Part shown: piece by piece, positions 45,874 to 56,503 of the stretch
Layout: the number at the start of each line of letters is the position of its first letter
How positions within the stretch are numbered: position 1 is the stretch's first letter
NCBI GenBank assembly: GCA_009103225.1
Contig: RHPI01002048.1
Span: 816,322-880,321, forward strand
Direction: 5' to 3'
Length of the DNA: 64,000 bases
Origin: Chlorokybus atmophyticus
Lineage: Eukaryota; Streptophyta; Chlorokybophyceae; Chlorokybales; Chlorokybaceae
The notes under the pieces: generated by a model
Database searches by the model: none
The model's input: the letters and a program-made list of their open reading frames with translations, nothing else
What the model was told of the DNA's origin: nothing
Position numbers and translations under genes: made by a program

Positions 45874-48309
45874 AATAGGCTCATAAATTTCATGCCATAC
45901 CGGTAGGGCATCACGCAGTTGATCTCACATATAAGGCCTCTTAACGATGAGGTTGGCAAGGACACGAGCAACCTAATGGTGCTTTATCCTGCCGTGCACA
46001 AGGTCCTCTTCCGTAACAATGTACATCACTACATACCACCATTGCTACTATGAGCGCATGTCAGCCCCCTCAACACACGTGCGTGTGCATTCGAATGCGC
46101 ACACAAACACAACATTTGCACATAATGTCGGAGTTAAATGAGCACCGCCTTATTGTGAAGCTGCTGGCCTCACAAAGTCAGCCACCAAGTTGCAGGTCAT
46201 TAGGGCCTCATTCATATTGCGACCTTCATATGGCAGTTTGCATCTTCATATCTTGCTCAATATGTGTTAGACACTGATTATGTTTTGTTTTGCATGATGC
46301 CATCCGCCTCATTGCAATGGTCTCAAAGTTCCATTCGGGGGCGTTTAAAGACCCCTAGCAAAAGTTACAAGTAAAGTAGCCATTTTGCTTTGGATAACGA
46401 AATTAGCACTTTTATTCACTAAGCTTGGAGTTTTATTACTAAGGCAGCAGTTGCGAACATCGAAAGGTGCCCCACTGGGTTGTAGCATCAACAAGTGTAC
46501 AAAGATTAGGCTGCCACAGCAGTTGCAGAGTTCTGCTATTGAACTTGTGGCCACCACGTTCTGCTGAGGGCTTGCAGCAATGGGCACGCAAGTGCCCCGT
46601 CTCTCCACAGCTGTAGTTGGTGCAAGAGTCACGTTGGCCCCCCATAGGAGCGGCCTAAGACTGCATAAGAGCGATCCTTTAACTGGTATGCCCCGCACCA
46701 GTTGCATAAAACTCAAAGTAGCGCGGGGGGGGGGGGGGGGGGGGGGNGAAGAGTGTAGGCCGCCTTTGCCTTGGGCTTGGGTTGCGCCGCAGCCGCCTCC
46801 TTGATTGCCTTTGCGAGGAGATTTGCCTCTGCATCGACCATAGCTAGAGGGTCTCTCGTGAGCTCCTCCACCACCTTCCAACTATGCTTGTTGGCGACTT
46901 CCACATGGTAGAACCGCGTGCACACCTCGTCTAGCGCTTGTGCACAGAGCATAGTTCAGGAACATTGGTTGCAGGCATTCATATTCAGGCTCGCAGCCAT
47001 TAGGTTAACGTCAGACGCACCCACATTGGCATCACCACCACATACATGACATGCAAATGCAAACCTGTTGTGCAATCAACCTTGCTGTGTACATTATATA
47101 TGATAGTCATAATGTGAGTACAGAGGTGGACATGCATGCGTGTTAAGTGCGGGTCCTCCCCCCTCACCGAAGATTGGGGGATGAGGAGTACGGAACAAAT
47201 GTATTGATATAGGTGTCTGTGTATACATATAAATGCCTCTACATCGACAATGGGCCAGCCTTCATAAGGCCTATAATGGGCGAATGTGCATGTGTTGACG
47301 GGTGAGGTCCGCACACTCATGCATTTCTACATGTATGCACGTGCTTTATAATAAATGAGCCCACCTCTCATGTTCTCTATGCTGTCTTTGGTGAAGTGGG
47401 GATCATTGACGAGGTGCGCAGGCGCAAGACCGAACAAAGCCGCCAATGAGACAATATACGCCGCCACATTGATGTGTTGCCTAGCCCGCTTCATTTTGTT
47501 CTCTATTTAAGGGACCACGAGATCTTTAAAGCAAGTGGCCAGTGCCTCCGCAAGAGCATTGGGTGTGGTGGAGTCGCCTTTGTCGCGATGAAGGATGCTT
47601 ACATGAAGCGGGTAGTTGGGCTCGTCAACCGGCTTATTGCAAGGGATGGCGGGCGCCTTCCCACGCTTGAGGCGCATAATCTCCGCCTCCAACTCCTCCA
47701 ACCTCCTTACTATGGCCTCCGTGGGTGTCATGAACGGGGTGCAAGAAGTAGAGAGCGGGCTTGCCTTCCTCTTCTTACGCTTGTACTTGATAAAGGGCGG
47801 GTCCTCATCGTCCTCCTCTTCCTCGCCACCATTGTCACTCTCCTTATTTACCTCAAGGGAGAGGTGCCCCTCCCCATGGGGAGGCGCACCTCTCCCTTCT
47901 CCCTCGCCGCTCTCCTCTCCTCCGTCTCACTCAAGGTGTGGCGACGCGAATTTGTAGCCCGCGCCGACCTATAAGCGGTAAGCCTAGCCGCCACGGTGGT
48001 GGCTTCCACGCTGTGACCATCATCAAGGGCACTTGCTTATATCCGGGTTGGAGGCATGGTGGAAGGCCGACCCTCCCCTACCTCCTCACCACACTCACTA
48101 CCCACTACAGGTGGCGCCGCTGTGCTAGGGTTTAGAGCGACTAGATGAGGAGCTTGTGACTCGCAACTCACTCTAGTGAGTTGCGGGTCACCAAGTGCCT
48201 AGGGCACTAGGGGCACAAGAGTCTCATAACTCATTAATGAGTTTTTGAGTTCATGAGCACGCATTTTATGCGCTTCATGATCTCATGTGACTCGAAGGGG
48301 ATCTGAATT
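45874..48309 (-). pseudogene. retroelement gag-like remains
   Basis: Minus-strand frames at 46345-46952 and 47507-47731 look like gag pieces: an Ala/Lys-rich helix, and a knuckle-like CTNYSCGETGHLRAHC whose first cysteine spacing is abnormal; 47507-47731 has a coiled-coil start (EAIVRRLEELEAEIMRLKRG). Order and strand fit a gag lying upstream of the RT relic, so they probably belong to the same dead element. Assignment is by context. Confidence 0.4.
46725..46747. repeat. poly-G tract with one unresolved base
   Basis: Twenty-two consecutive G followed by N. Likely a longer homopolymer that was compressed in assembly; it interrupts the gag-like frame. Confidence 0.9.
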
Positions 48310-48763
48310 GTGTAAGCCATTGCTTGCTACACAATAGTAAAACTCACCCTCTCCACAAAAACATTCTACTAGGAGGCTTCTATGCTCATCTAGGGTTAGT
48401 CTAGATTCTCTCACTAGCACAAGCAGTCATACAAGTGAGTGGGGGCCTATAACTTGTTGAGAACTAGTGATGCGCCTCTCTCACCTACAAGTGTGCACAC
48501 ACTATAGAGACAATGTGCGACCCATTGTAGTTTGCAGTACACAGTGTTTTATATACTATGCTATTAAGTACTAGTCAACTCAAGTTGAAGTAAACACCCG
48601 TCAACACTACTCATAGTCAATGATCAAATTCAATGTTGACCATGGTTTACCAAAACAATGCTCATAATTGCCGCAACTCCTATAACTCTCGTAACTCCCA
48701 TGTCTGTTAATGCTCAGTTGATCATACCAATCTTTTACCTTCAACAACCCGTAACCTTTGATA
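48310..48763 (-). mobile_element. gag-only family, 5' fragment with LTR
   Basis: A degenerate LTR (48455-48763, TGTTGAGAACTAGTG start, internal deletions including the GGCGCC hairpin) followed on the minus strand by the primer-binding-site region and the gag leader up to ATGGCT, where similarity stops at about 48325. A 5' remnant of one more copy. Confidence 0.75.
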
Positions 48764-49111
48764 AACAAATATGCTATGCTGGTAGGTAGAGTATCAACAA
48801 AAGAGTGTGTGTGTGTGTGTGTGTGCATATTTGCGTGCAATGTCAGCGGTGCCCACTTGTATTTAACGAAATTTGTTAGCTACCAGATTCCACCCATGTA
48901 TTGGCTTACAAGCGATGAGACGCTTGCGTGCCTTGTGCGTGTCTCTATGCTTGTTGCCAACGGCAGCACCAGTATTAATGTGTATATTCGTATGTGTCAG
49001 CAAGCCCCCTCCCCACCCATAATTTCCCCTAAGTGTGCTAACAAATAGCAACACTCCCGCTCTCAGCTTCTTGAACATCTAACAGCTGTTGACTAACTAT
49101 TTTATGAGTGA
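48764..49111. other. spacer, no gene seen
   Basis: Contains a (GT)n run near 48804-48824. No coding sequence recognised. Confidence 0.35.
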
Positions 49112-49500
49112 CCTGCAAGCACAATTGCTGGAGAATTACACTTATTATGCAAGTGCTTATTATAATAACAACAATAGTGCTGATGCGTCAGTGCCCGCTC
49201 CCTCTTTTTATCCCTTATGGTTACTACAAAAGTAAGCAACTGCCTGTGTGACTTACGTGCACGGCGGCTAAAAAGTCACGTTCGTTATGCTAATACCTGC
49301 TACAACAGTCATGACACAGCTGCTGCGTTAGCGCCCCCTCCCCCTTTCAATCCCTTAGCATCATCATAGCAGGTGAGCAACTGCATAGTATGTGACTTGC
49401 GTGCATAGTTGAAGAGTTATGTTTATTGGGTAGGTGCTTACTGCAACAGCACACAACATGGTAGCTGGGACAATGCCCCCTCCCCCTCCTCCTTCTCATG
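49112..49500. repeat. three degenerate tandem units of about 145 bp
   Basis: Units begin near 49112, 49257 and 49400 with the shared series gtgactt(g/a)cgtgca, gttatg/gttcgttatg, gtgcttactgcaacag or tacctgctacaacag, and gcgccccctcccc. Similarity is moderate. No protein motif. Confidence 0.55.
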
Positions 49501-49795
49501 TGACATGGCTTGTGCACAAGAAGATACGGATGATCACGATGTTCAGCACGATAAGGATAACTTATATCATACTGCCTTATATGCTATAATTACAAAAATG
49601 ACATTCTAAGTATTCCCATGCAACCATTAGTGAAAGGATTGACACTAGATAATGGACCGGACGCGGGGAGCTAAAGTGGTCAACACATAGAGGGTATACA
49701 CTGACGTAATGAAGTAATCTTACAGTTATAGCTTGTGTATACATACTACACAATGCATTTATAGTCACAAGCACGCATGCATGTCGCGGGCATAA
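49501..49795. other. spacer left of array B, no gene seen
   Basis: Short sequence between the tandem repeat and the oldest LTR of array B. Nothing recognised. Confidence 0.35.
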
Positions 49796-50069
49796 GGTTG
49801 AGAACTAGTGATGCGCCTAGTATGTATTTGCCTCCAGCATACAAGTGTGCACACACTAAGGACAAGTGCAGCAAGCACGCCAACTCTAGAGACAATGTGC
49901 GACCCACTGTATTAAGCAGTATACAGTGTCTAATATACTATGCTACTAAGTACTAGTCAACTCTAGTCAACTCTGGTCAAAGTCAACACTAGTCAACACT
50001 AGTCAATGGTCAAAGTCAATGGTCGAAGTCAAAGTTAAGCATGGTTGACCATAACTGCCGTAACTCCCG

Positions 50070-50458
50070 TGTTAGATGTTATAGCTTGTTGAAAGTACAT
50101 GTATAGGCGGCGCCTACATGTAGTTGGTACGATCAGCTTAACCTTTATAGTTACGAGAGTTACGAGAGTTACGGGAGTTACGGGAGTTACGGCAGTTATG
50201 GTCAACCATGGTCAACTTTGACCTTGACCGTTGACTTTGACCGTTGACTAGTGTTGACTAGTGTTGACTTTGACCAGAGTTGACTAGAGTTGACTAGTGC
50301 TTAGTAGCATAGTATATAAGACACTGTATACTGCTTAATACAGTGGGTCGCACATTGTCTCTATAGTTGGCGTGCTTGTTGCACTTGTCCTTAGTGTGTG
50401 CACACTTGTATGTAAGAGGCAAATACACACACACTAGGCGCATCACTAGTTCTCAACA
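50070..50458 (+). repeat. 5' LTR of the young copy, with TTGAC array
   Basis: Two kinds of short array lie upstream of the TATA box: about six tandem copies of a 9-bp gttacg(a/g)ga unit (50155-50200) and ten TTGAC plus two GTCAA pentamers within roughly 100 bp (50200-50300). TTGAC(C/T) is the core of the plant W-box recognised by WRKY factors. Near the LTR start acatgtaTAGGCGgCGCCTAcatgt forms a conserved inverted repeat. Confidence 0.85.
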
Positions 50459-50580
50459 GGTTATGGGCCCACACTCGCTTGTGTGATTGCTTGTGCTAGT
50501 GAGAGAGAGTGTTGAGCATAGGTGCCTACTAGTAGAGTGTTCTTGGGGAGAGGGTGAGTTGTACTATTGTGTAGCAAGCA

Positions 50581-51366
50581 ATGGCTGACACAGATAGGAT
50601 GCCCATCGAGTCCCTTGATCTGCACAACTACGCTTCATGGTCGCTGAAGATGAAGTTGGTGCCGATCCGCAAGAAGTTCTGGAGTTTTGTCGATCCCACC
50701 TCCTCCACGTCATTGCGGCCAAGAACAGGTGACACTGGTACTTGGAGAGAGAACTCACAATCAGCTTTTGCGCTGATAGGCTTGCACGTCAAAGACTTCC
50801 ATCTCCCTCTTATTGCGGATTGTAAGACTGGACGTGAAGCGTGGGAGGTCTTCGACACCCTCTTCAAGGCCAACAGCAACTCGCGCAAGTTGCAGCTGAG
50901 ACGCAAGCTGACACTTCTGAAGATGGAGCACAAAGAGCCAATACAGAAGTACATCTCGCGTGCAAGGGAGCTTTGGCAAGACCTTGCAGCAGTGGGCCAC
51001 GATGTGAAGGAAGAGGAGGTGATGTGGGCAGTCTTAGCTGGCTTAGGAAAGAGCTTTGCTACGCTAGTGACTGTGTTGGAGTCCTCAGATGTGGTTTTGA
51101 AGTTTGCTGATGTAGTGCCTAAGCTGCTAGCTGTGGAAGGCAAGTTGGATGTTCAGGAGATAGAGAATGGTGGAGAACCTATCGCACTTTCTGCCTCATC
51201 TTTTCAACACACACGAAGCAGGAGCAAAGCAGGTGGTGGGAAGCTATTACGTGACAAAGAGTGTCACCACTGCAAGATGAAGGGCCGCTTCATTCGCGAG
51301 TGCCAAAAGAGGATCCACGATGAGGCAACCAAGGAGGAGCACGCCACGATGGCGATTGCTTTCTAG
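50581..51366 (+). CDS. gag: Copia-type Gag, stand-alone (gag-only element)
   Basis: A 261-codon frame that ends with its own stop, so no pol is fused or follows. The N-terminal two thirds is the helical UBN2/Copia-gag domain: SLDLHNYASWSLKMKLV, LWSFVDPT, ALIGLHVKDFHLPLIADC, WEVFDTLFKANSNSRKLQLR, ISRARELWQDLAAVGHDVKE and VMWAVLAGLGKSFATLV. A zinc knuckle follows at about residues 228-241 (CHHCKMKGRFIREC), but the histidine of the CCHC set is Arg here whereas other copies keep His. It would form virus-like particles and package element RNA. The domain aligns throughout with the Gag part of the Copia polyprotein at 59872-63744. Confidence 0.92.
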   Translation: MADTDRMPIESLDLHNYASWSLKMKLVPIRKKFWSFVDPTSSTSLRPRTGDTGTWRENSQSAFALIGLHVKDFHLPLIADCKTGREAWEVFDTLFKANSNSRKLQLRRKLTLLKMEHKEPIQKYISRARELWQDLAAVGHDVKEEEVMWAVLAGLGKSFATLVTVLESSDVVLKFADVVPKLLAVEGKLDVQEIENGGEPIALSASSFQHTRSRSKAGGGKLLRDKECHHCKMKGRFIRECQKRIHDEATKEEHATMAIAF

Positions 51367-52013
51367 CAATGGTGAGGACCTCAAGGAGTTGCAGTGGATG
51401 GTGTTCGTCCGTCCTCTCCCACTGCAAGGGCGCGTGAAGGACATGCGTAGACGGAGGTCGCAGACACAAAGGTCTGTGAGAGTTACTGCTAGCCTATGAG
51501 TAGTTGCTGGTGTTGAGCTGCATACACTAGAGGTTGCATTGCTGTGGAGTTGTTTTGTGGTAGCACACAGGTGTGCGGTACTAGTTAGAACACTTCACTT
51601 GATTAGCATGCAAGGACTGAGTTGTATAGCTAGCTAACAGGAGATGGGAGGGGTGCTTCCTTGGTAGAAGGGTCTGATCAACCCTTGCACGGCCTACACT
51701 CTGGTACAGCATTGCTAAGGTAGAGAACTCAGTGTAGTTTATAGTATAGTTTGCCATTTAGGGAGTCTTCGAAACCACCTGAGCAAGGTCAGGCGTGGCG
51801 TGGTGGAACCTAATGCGACAACTATGAGGAGTAAACAAGGAGTATTGGAACCTTGTAGTCTTGCTGGCAGCACGAGGAGAAGGATGGTATCATGGAGACA
51901 AGCATCAAGTCCGTGGGAGCAACACATCCGTGGGAGTATTCAAAGGAGTAAGTTATTGTGGGTAAGCTTGCTAGAAGATCTTGAAGTTCAAGGTCAAGCT
52001 GCTCGCGTGGGAG

Positions 52014-52402
52014 TGTTAGATGTTATAGCTTGTTGAAAGTACATGTATACGCGGCGCCTACGTGTAGTTGGTACGATCAGCTTAACCTTTATAGTTACGA
52101 GAGTTACGAGAGTTACGGGAGTTACGGGAGTTACGGCAGTTATGGTCAACCATGGTCAACTTTGACCTTGACCGTTGACTTTGACCGTTGACTAGTGTTG
52201 ACTAGTGTTGACTTTGACCAGAGTTGACTAGAGTTGACTAGTGCTTAGTAGCATAGTATATAAGACACTGTATACTGCTTAATACAGTGGGTCGCACATT
52301 GTCTCTATAGTTGGCGTGCTTGTTGCACTTGTCCTTAGTGTGTGCACACTTGTATGTAAGAGGCAAATACACACACACTAGGCGCATCACTAGTTCTCAA
52401 CA
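52014..52402 (+). repeat. 3' LTR of the young copy
   Basis: Same length as the 5' LTR and almost identical, with cgcggcgcctacgtg where the 5' LTR has ggcggcgcctacatg. Confidence 0.92.
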
Positions 52403-53102
52403 TCCCGTACCTCTCCTAACTCTCATAACTCCCGTAACTATAAAGGTTAACCTGCTTGTACCAACTACATGTAGGCGCCGCCTATACATGTACTTTCAAC
52501 AAGCTATAACATCTAACACTCCCACGCGAGCAGCTTGACCTTAAACTCCAAGTTCTTCTCGCAAGCTTACCCACATTAACTTACTTCATTGAACACTCCC
52601 ACGCATGTATTGCTCCCACGGACTTGATGCTTGCCTCCATGACACCATCCTTCTCCTCGTGCTGCCAGCAGGACTACAAGGTTTCAATACTCCTTGTTTC
52701 CTCCTCATAGTTGTCGCATCAGCTTCCACCACGCCACGCCTGACCTTGCTCAGGTGGTTTCGAAGACTCCCTCAATGGCAAACTATGCTATAAACTACAC
52801 TGAGTTCTCTACCTTAGCAATGCTGTACCAGAGTGTAGGCCGTGCAAGGGTTGATCAGACCCTTCTACCAAGGAAAGCACCCCTCCCATCTCCTGTTAGC
52901 TAGCTACACAACTCAGTCCTTGCATGCCAATCAAATGAAGTGTTCTATCCAGTACCGCACACCTGTGTGCTACCAAAAAACAACTCCACAGCAATGCAAC
53001 CTCTAGTGTATGCACCTCAATACCAGCAACTACTCATAGGCTAGCAGTAACTCCCACAGACCTTTGTGTCTGCGACCTCCGTCTACGCATGTCCACCAAT
53101 GC

Positions 53103-53642
53103 TAGAAAGCAATTGCCATCGTGGCGTGCTCCTCCTTGGTTGCCTCATCGTGGATCCTCTTCTGGCACTCGCGAATGAAGTGGCCCTTCATCTTGCAGTA
53201 GTGACACTCTTTGTCACGTGATGGCTTCCCACCACCTGCTTTGCTCCTGCTTCGTGTGTGTTGAGAAGATGAGGCAGCAAGTGCAATAGGTTCTCCACCA
53301 TTCTCTATCTCCCGAACATCCAACTTGCTTGCGACTTGCGCGAGTTGCTGTTGGCCTTGAAGAGGGTGTCGTAGACCTCCCACGCCTCACGTTCAGTCTT
53401 GCAATCCGCAATAAGAGGGAGATGGAAGTCTTGACGTGCAAGCCTGTCAGCTCAAAAGCTGATTGTGAGTTTTCTGTCCAGGTACCAGTGTCACCTGTTC
53501 TTGGCCGCAATGATGTGGAGGAGGTGGGATCGATAAAACTCCAGAGCTTCTTGCGGATCAGCACCAACTTCATCTTCAGCGACCATGAAGCGTAGTTGTG
53601 CAAATCAAGGGACTCGATGGGCATCCTATCTGTGTCAGCCAT
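53103..53642 (-). pseudogene. gag of left unit, array B (internal deletion)
   Basis: Retains the N-terminal part (MADTDRMPIESLDLHNYASW to about codon 95) and the zinc knuckle CHYCKMKGHFIREC, but the central part of gag (roughly 100 codons) is missing: the sequence runs from the SNSRKLQLR-equivalent region (LAQVASKLDVREIE) straight into the C-terminal third. A frameshift lies between. Confidence 0.85.
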
Positions 53643-53761
53643 TAATTGTTACACAATAATACAACTCACCCTCTCCCCAAGAACACTCTACTAGAAGGCG
53701 CCTATGCTCAACAATTTCTCTCATTTCTCTCACTCACACAAGCGAGTGTGGGCCCATAACC

Positions 53762-54146
53762 TGTTGAGAACTAGTGATGCGCCTAATGTGTGTTTGCCTC
53801 CTACATACAAGTGTGAACACACTAAGGACAAGTGCAGCAAGCACGCCAACTACAGAGACAATGCGCGAACCACCGTATTAAGCAATATACAGTGTCTTAT
53901 ATACTATGCTACTAAGTACTAGTCAACTCTAGTCAACTCTGGTCAAAGTCAACACTAGTCAACACTAGTCAATGGTCAAAGTCAACGGTCAAAGTCAAAG
54001 TTGACCATGGTTGACCATAACTGCCGTAACTCCCGTAACTCTCCTAACTCTCGTAAGTCACGTAACTCTGCAGGTTAAGCTGATCGTATCAACTACATGT
54101 AGGCGCCGCCTATACATGTACTTTCAACAAGCTATAACATTTAACA
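53762..54146 (-). repeat. shared middle LTR of array B
   Basis: 385 bp, TGTTGAGAACTAGTG...ACATTTAACA. Its left side abuts the primer-binding-site end of one internal region and its right side the polypurine end of the other. Confidence 0.88.
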
Positions 54147-54794
54147 CTCCCACGCGAGCAGCTTGACCTTGAACTCCAAGTTCATCTCGCAAGCTTACCC
54201 AAGTTAACTTACTCCATTGAACACTCCCACGGATCAATTGCTCCCACGGACTTGATGCTTGTCTCCATGACACCATCTTTCTCCTCATGCTGCCAGCAGG
54301 ACTACAAGGTTCCAATACTCCTTATTTCCTCCTCATAGTTGTCGCATCAGGTTCCACCACGCCACGCCTGACCTTGCTCAAGTGGTTGCGAAGACTCCCT
54401 CAATGGCAAACCATGCTATAAACTACATCGAGTTCTCTACCTTAGCAATGCTGTACCAGAGTGTAGGCCGTGCAAGGGTTGATCAGACCTTCTTACCAAG
54501 GAAAGCACCCCTCCCATCTCCTGTTAGCTAGCTATATAACTCAGTCCTTGCATGCCAATCAAGTGAAGTGTTTTAACCAGTACCGCACACCTGTTTGCTG
54601 CTAAAAACAACTCCTCAGCAATGCAACCTCTAATGTATGGAGCTCAACACCAGCAACTACTCATAGGCTAGCAGTAACTCCCACAGACCTTTGTGTCTGC
54701 GACCTCCGTCTACGCATGTCCTTCACGCGCCCTTTACAGTGGGAGAGGATGGACAAACACCATCCACTGCAACTCCTTGAGGTCCTCACTAATG

Positions 54795-55579
54795 CTAGAA
54801 AGCAATTGCCATTGTGGCGTGCTCCTCCTTCATTGCCTCATCGTGGATCCTGTTTTGGCACTCGCGAATGAAGTGGCCCTTCATCTTGCAGTAGTGATCA
54901 CTTTTTGTCACGTAATGGCTTCCCACCACTTGCTTTGCTCCTGCTTCGTGTGTGCTGAGAAGATAAGGCAGCAAGTGCGATAGGTTCTCCACCATTCTCT
55001 ATCCTGAACATCCAACTTGCCTTCCACAGCTAGCAGCTTAGGCACTACATCAGCAATCTTTAAAACTACATCTGAGGACTCCAACACAGTCACTAGCGTA
55101 GCAAAGCTCTTTTCTAAGCCAGCTAAGACTGCCCACATCACCTTCTCTTCCTTCACATTGTGGCCCACTGCTGCAAGGTCTTGCCAAAGCTCCCTTGCAC
55201 GCGAGATGTACTTATGGATTGGCTCTTTGTGCTCCATCTTCAGAAATGTCAGCTTACGTCTCAGCTGCAACTTGCGCGAGTTGCTGTTGGCCTTAAGGAG
55301 GGTGTCGAAGACCTCCCACGCCTCACGTCCAGTCTTGCAATCCGCAATAAGAGGGAGATGGAAGTCTTTGACGTGCAAGCCTATCAGCGCAGAAGCTGAT
55401 TGTGAATTCTCTGTCCAGGTACCAGGCTCACCTGTTTTTAGCCGCAATGATGTGGAGGAGGTGGGATTGATAAAACTCCAGAGCTTCTTGCGGATCAGCA
55501 CCAACTTCATCTTCAGCGACCATGAAGCGTAGTTGTGCAGATCAAGGGACTCGATGGGCATCCTATCCGTGTCAGCCAT
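54795..55579 (-). pseudogene. gag of right unit, array B (frameshifted)
   Basis: Nearly full-length; open for 223 codons but shifted after KLDVQ by loss of bases in the caggagatagag segment, so the zinc knuckle (HYCKMKGHFIREC, first cysteine codon altered) is in another frame. Confidence 0.87.
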
Positions 55580-55701
55580 TGCTTGCTACACAATCATACA
55601 ACTCACCCTCTCCCCAAGAACACTCTACTAGTAGGCGCCTATGCTCGACACTTTCTCTCACTAGCACAAGCAATCACACAAGCGAGTGTGGGCCCATAAC
55701 C

Positions 55702-56089
55702 TCTTGAGAACTAGTGATGCGCCTACTGTGTGTGTATTTGCCTCTTACATACAAGTGTGCACACACTAAGGACAAGTGCAGCAAGCACGCCAACTACGGA
55801 GACAATATGCGACCCACTATACTAAGCAGTATACAATGTCTTATATACTATGCTACTAAATACTACTCAACTCTAGTCAACTCTGGTCAAAGTCAACACT
55901 AGTCGACACGAGTCAATGATCAAAGTCAATGGTCAAAGTCAAACTGACCATGGTTGACCATAACTCCCGTAACTCCCGGAACTCTCCTAACTCTCGTAAG
56001 TCCCGTAAGTATAAAGGTTAAGCTGATTGTACCAACTACATGTAGGCGCCGCCTATACATGTACTTTCAACAAGCTATAACATTTAACA
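55702..56089 (-). repeat. right (5') LTR of array B
   Basis: 388 bp; starts TCTTGAGAAC in place of TGTTGAGAAC and ends ACATTTAACA. Carries the same TTGAC and cgtaactcc arrays. Confidence 0.87.
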
Positions 56090-56503
56090 GTATGACTCTC
56101 ACAGATAAGTCATGGCGAATATTTTGAGTGTTCGGCAACGCAGACCCGCAGTGGAGGAGATACATCCATAAATGGGGCAATCCCATAATCTGGCAAATGA
56201 TTATGCAATGCTGATCTTACGCCGTCACTACACCCAGTCGCTGGCAATTAACAGTGAACCAGCTCGCATACTTGTTGCTCACATTGAGCACTTTCAATTG
56301 CATTATTAGCATCAATGACTAGAGAGAGGGGAGAAACCGCCAATGTACGTGATCACAAACAAAGTGCACAGCACAAGCTGATGGAAACCTGAAGGAAGCA
56401 TATCTTGTTAAGGTACTGAACAACCCACTAGGCTAGCCTCGCGCGAGTCAGCTGTCCAGTTCCTTAACACATCGTCGTCACGTGCGAGTTCAAGCGGCCC
56501 TAC
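56090..56503. other. spacer between the two LTR families, no gene seen
   Basis: About 410 bp without recognisable coding or repeat sequence; one of the few unique stretches in this half. Confidence 0.4.

Larger units (their letters stand above)
50070..52402 (+). mobile_element. complete young gag-only LTR retrotransposon
   Basis: 5' LTR 50070-50458 and 3' LTR 52014-52402 are both 389 bp and differ at only two positions I can see (near the GGCGCC hairpin). They start TGTTAGATG and end CTCAACA. A 5-bp duplication TCCCG flanks the element (50065-50069 and 52403-52407). Inside the 5' LTR is a TATATAA box at 50313-50319. The primer-binding site GGTTATGGGCCCACAC (50459-50474) matches the anticodon arm of initiator tRNA-Met, as in Drosophila copia. 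A polypurine-like CGCGTGGGAG precedes the 3' LTR. The only long frame is gag; the 650 bp after it are non-coding. It corresponds to the TR-GAG class of non-autonomous elements described in plants. Confidence 0.92.
49796..56089 (-). mobile_element. gag-only LTR retrotransposon array B with nested copy
   Basis: Minus-strand array of LTR (49796-50069 plus 52408-52518, interrupted), internal region 52519-53761, LTR 53762-54146, internal region 54147-55701, LTR 55702-56089. As in array A the middle LTR is shared by two units. The left LTR is split by the young plus-strand copy at 50070-52402; removing that copy and one TCCCG restores one continuous LTR. The outer LTR ends have lost the canonical TG (GG at 49796, TC at 55702). 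Confidence 0.85.

Noticed and set aside
41042-56089. Reading the two arrays as ordinary nested insertions
   Set aside because: Nesting would break an internal region or LTR and leave target duplications; here each shared LTR is complete with correct internal ends on both sides. Only the plus-strand copy at 50070-52402 is truly nested.
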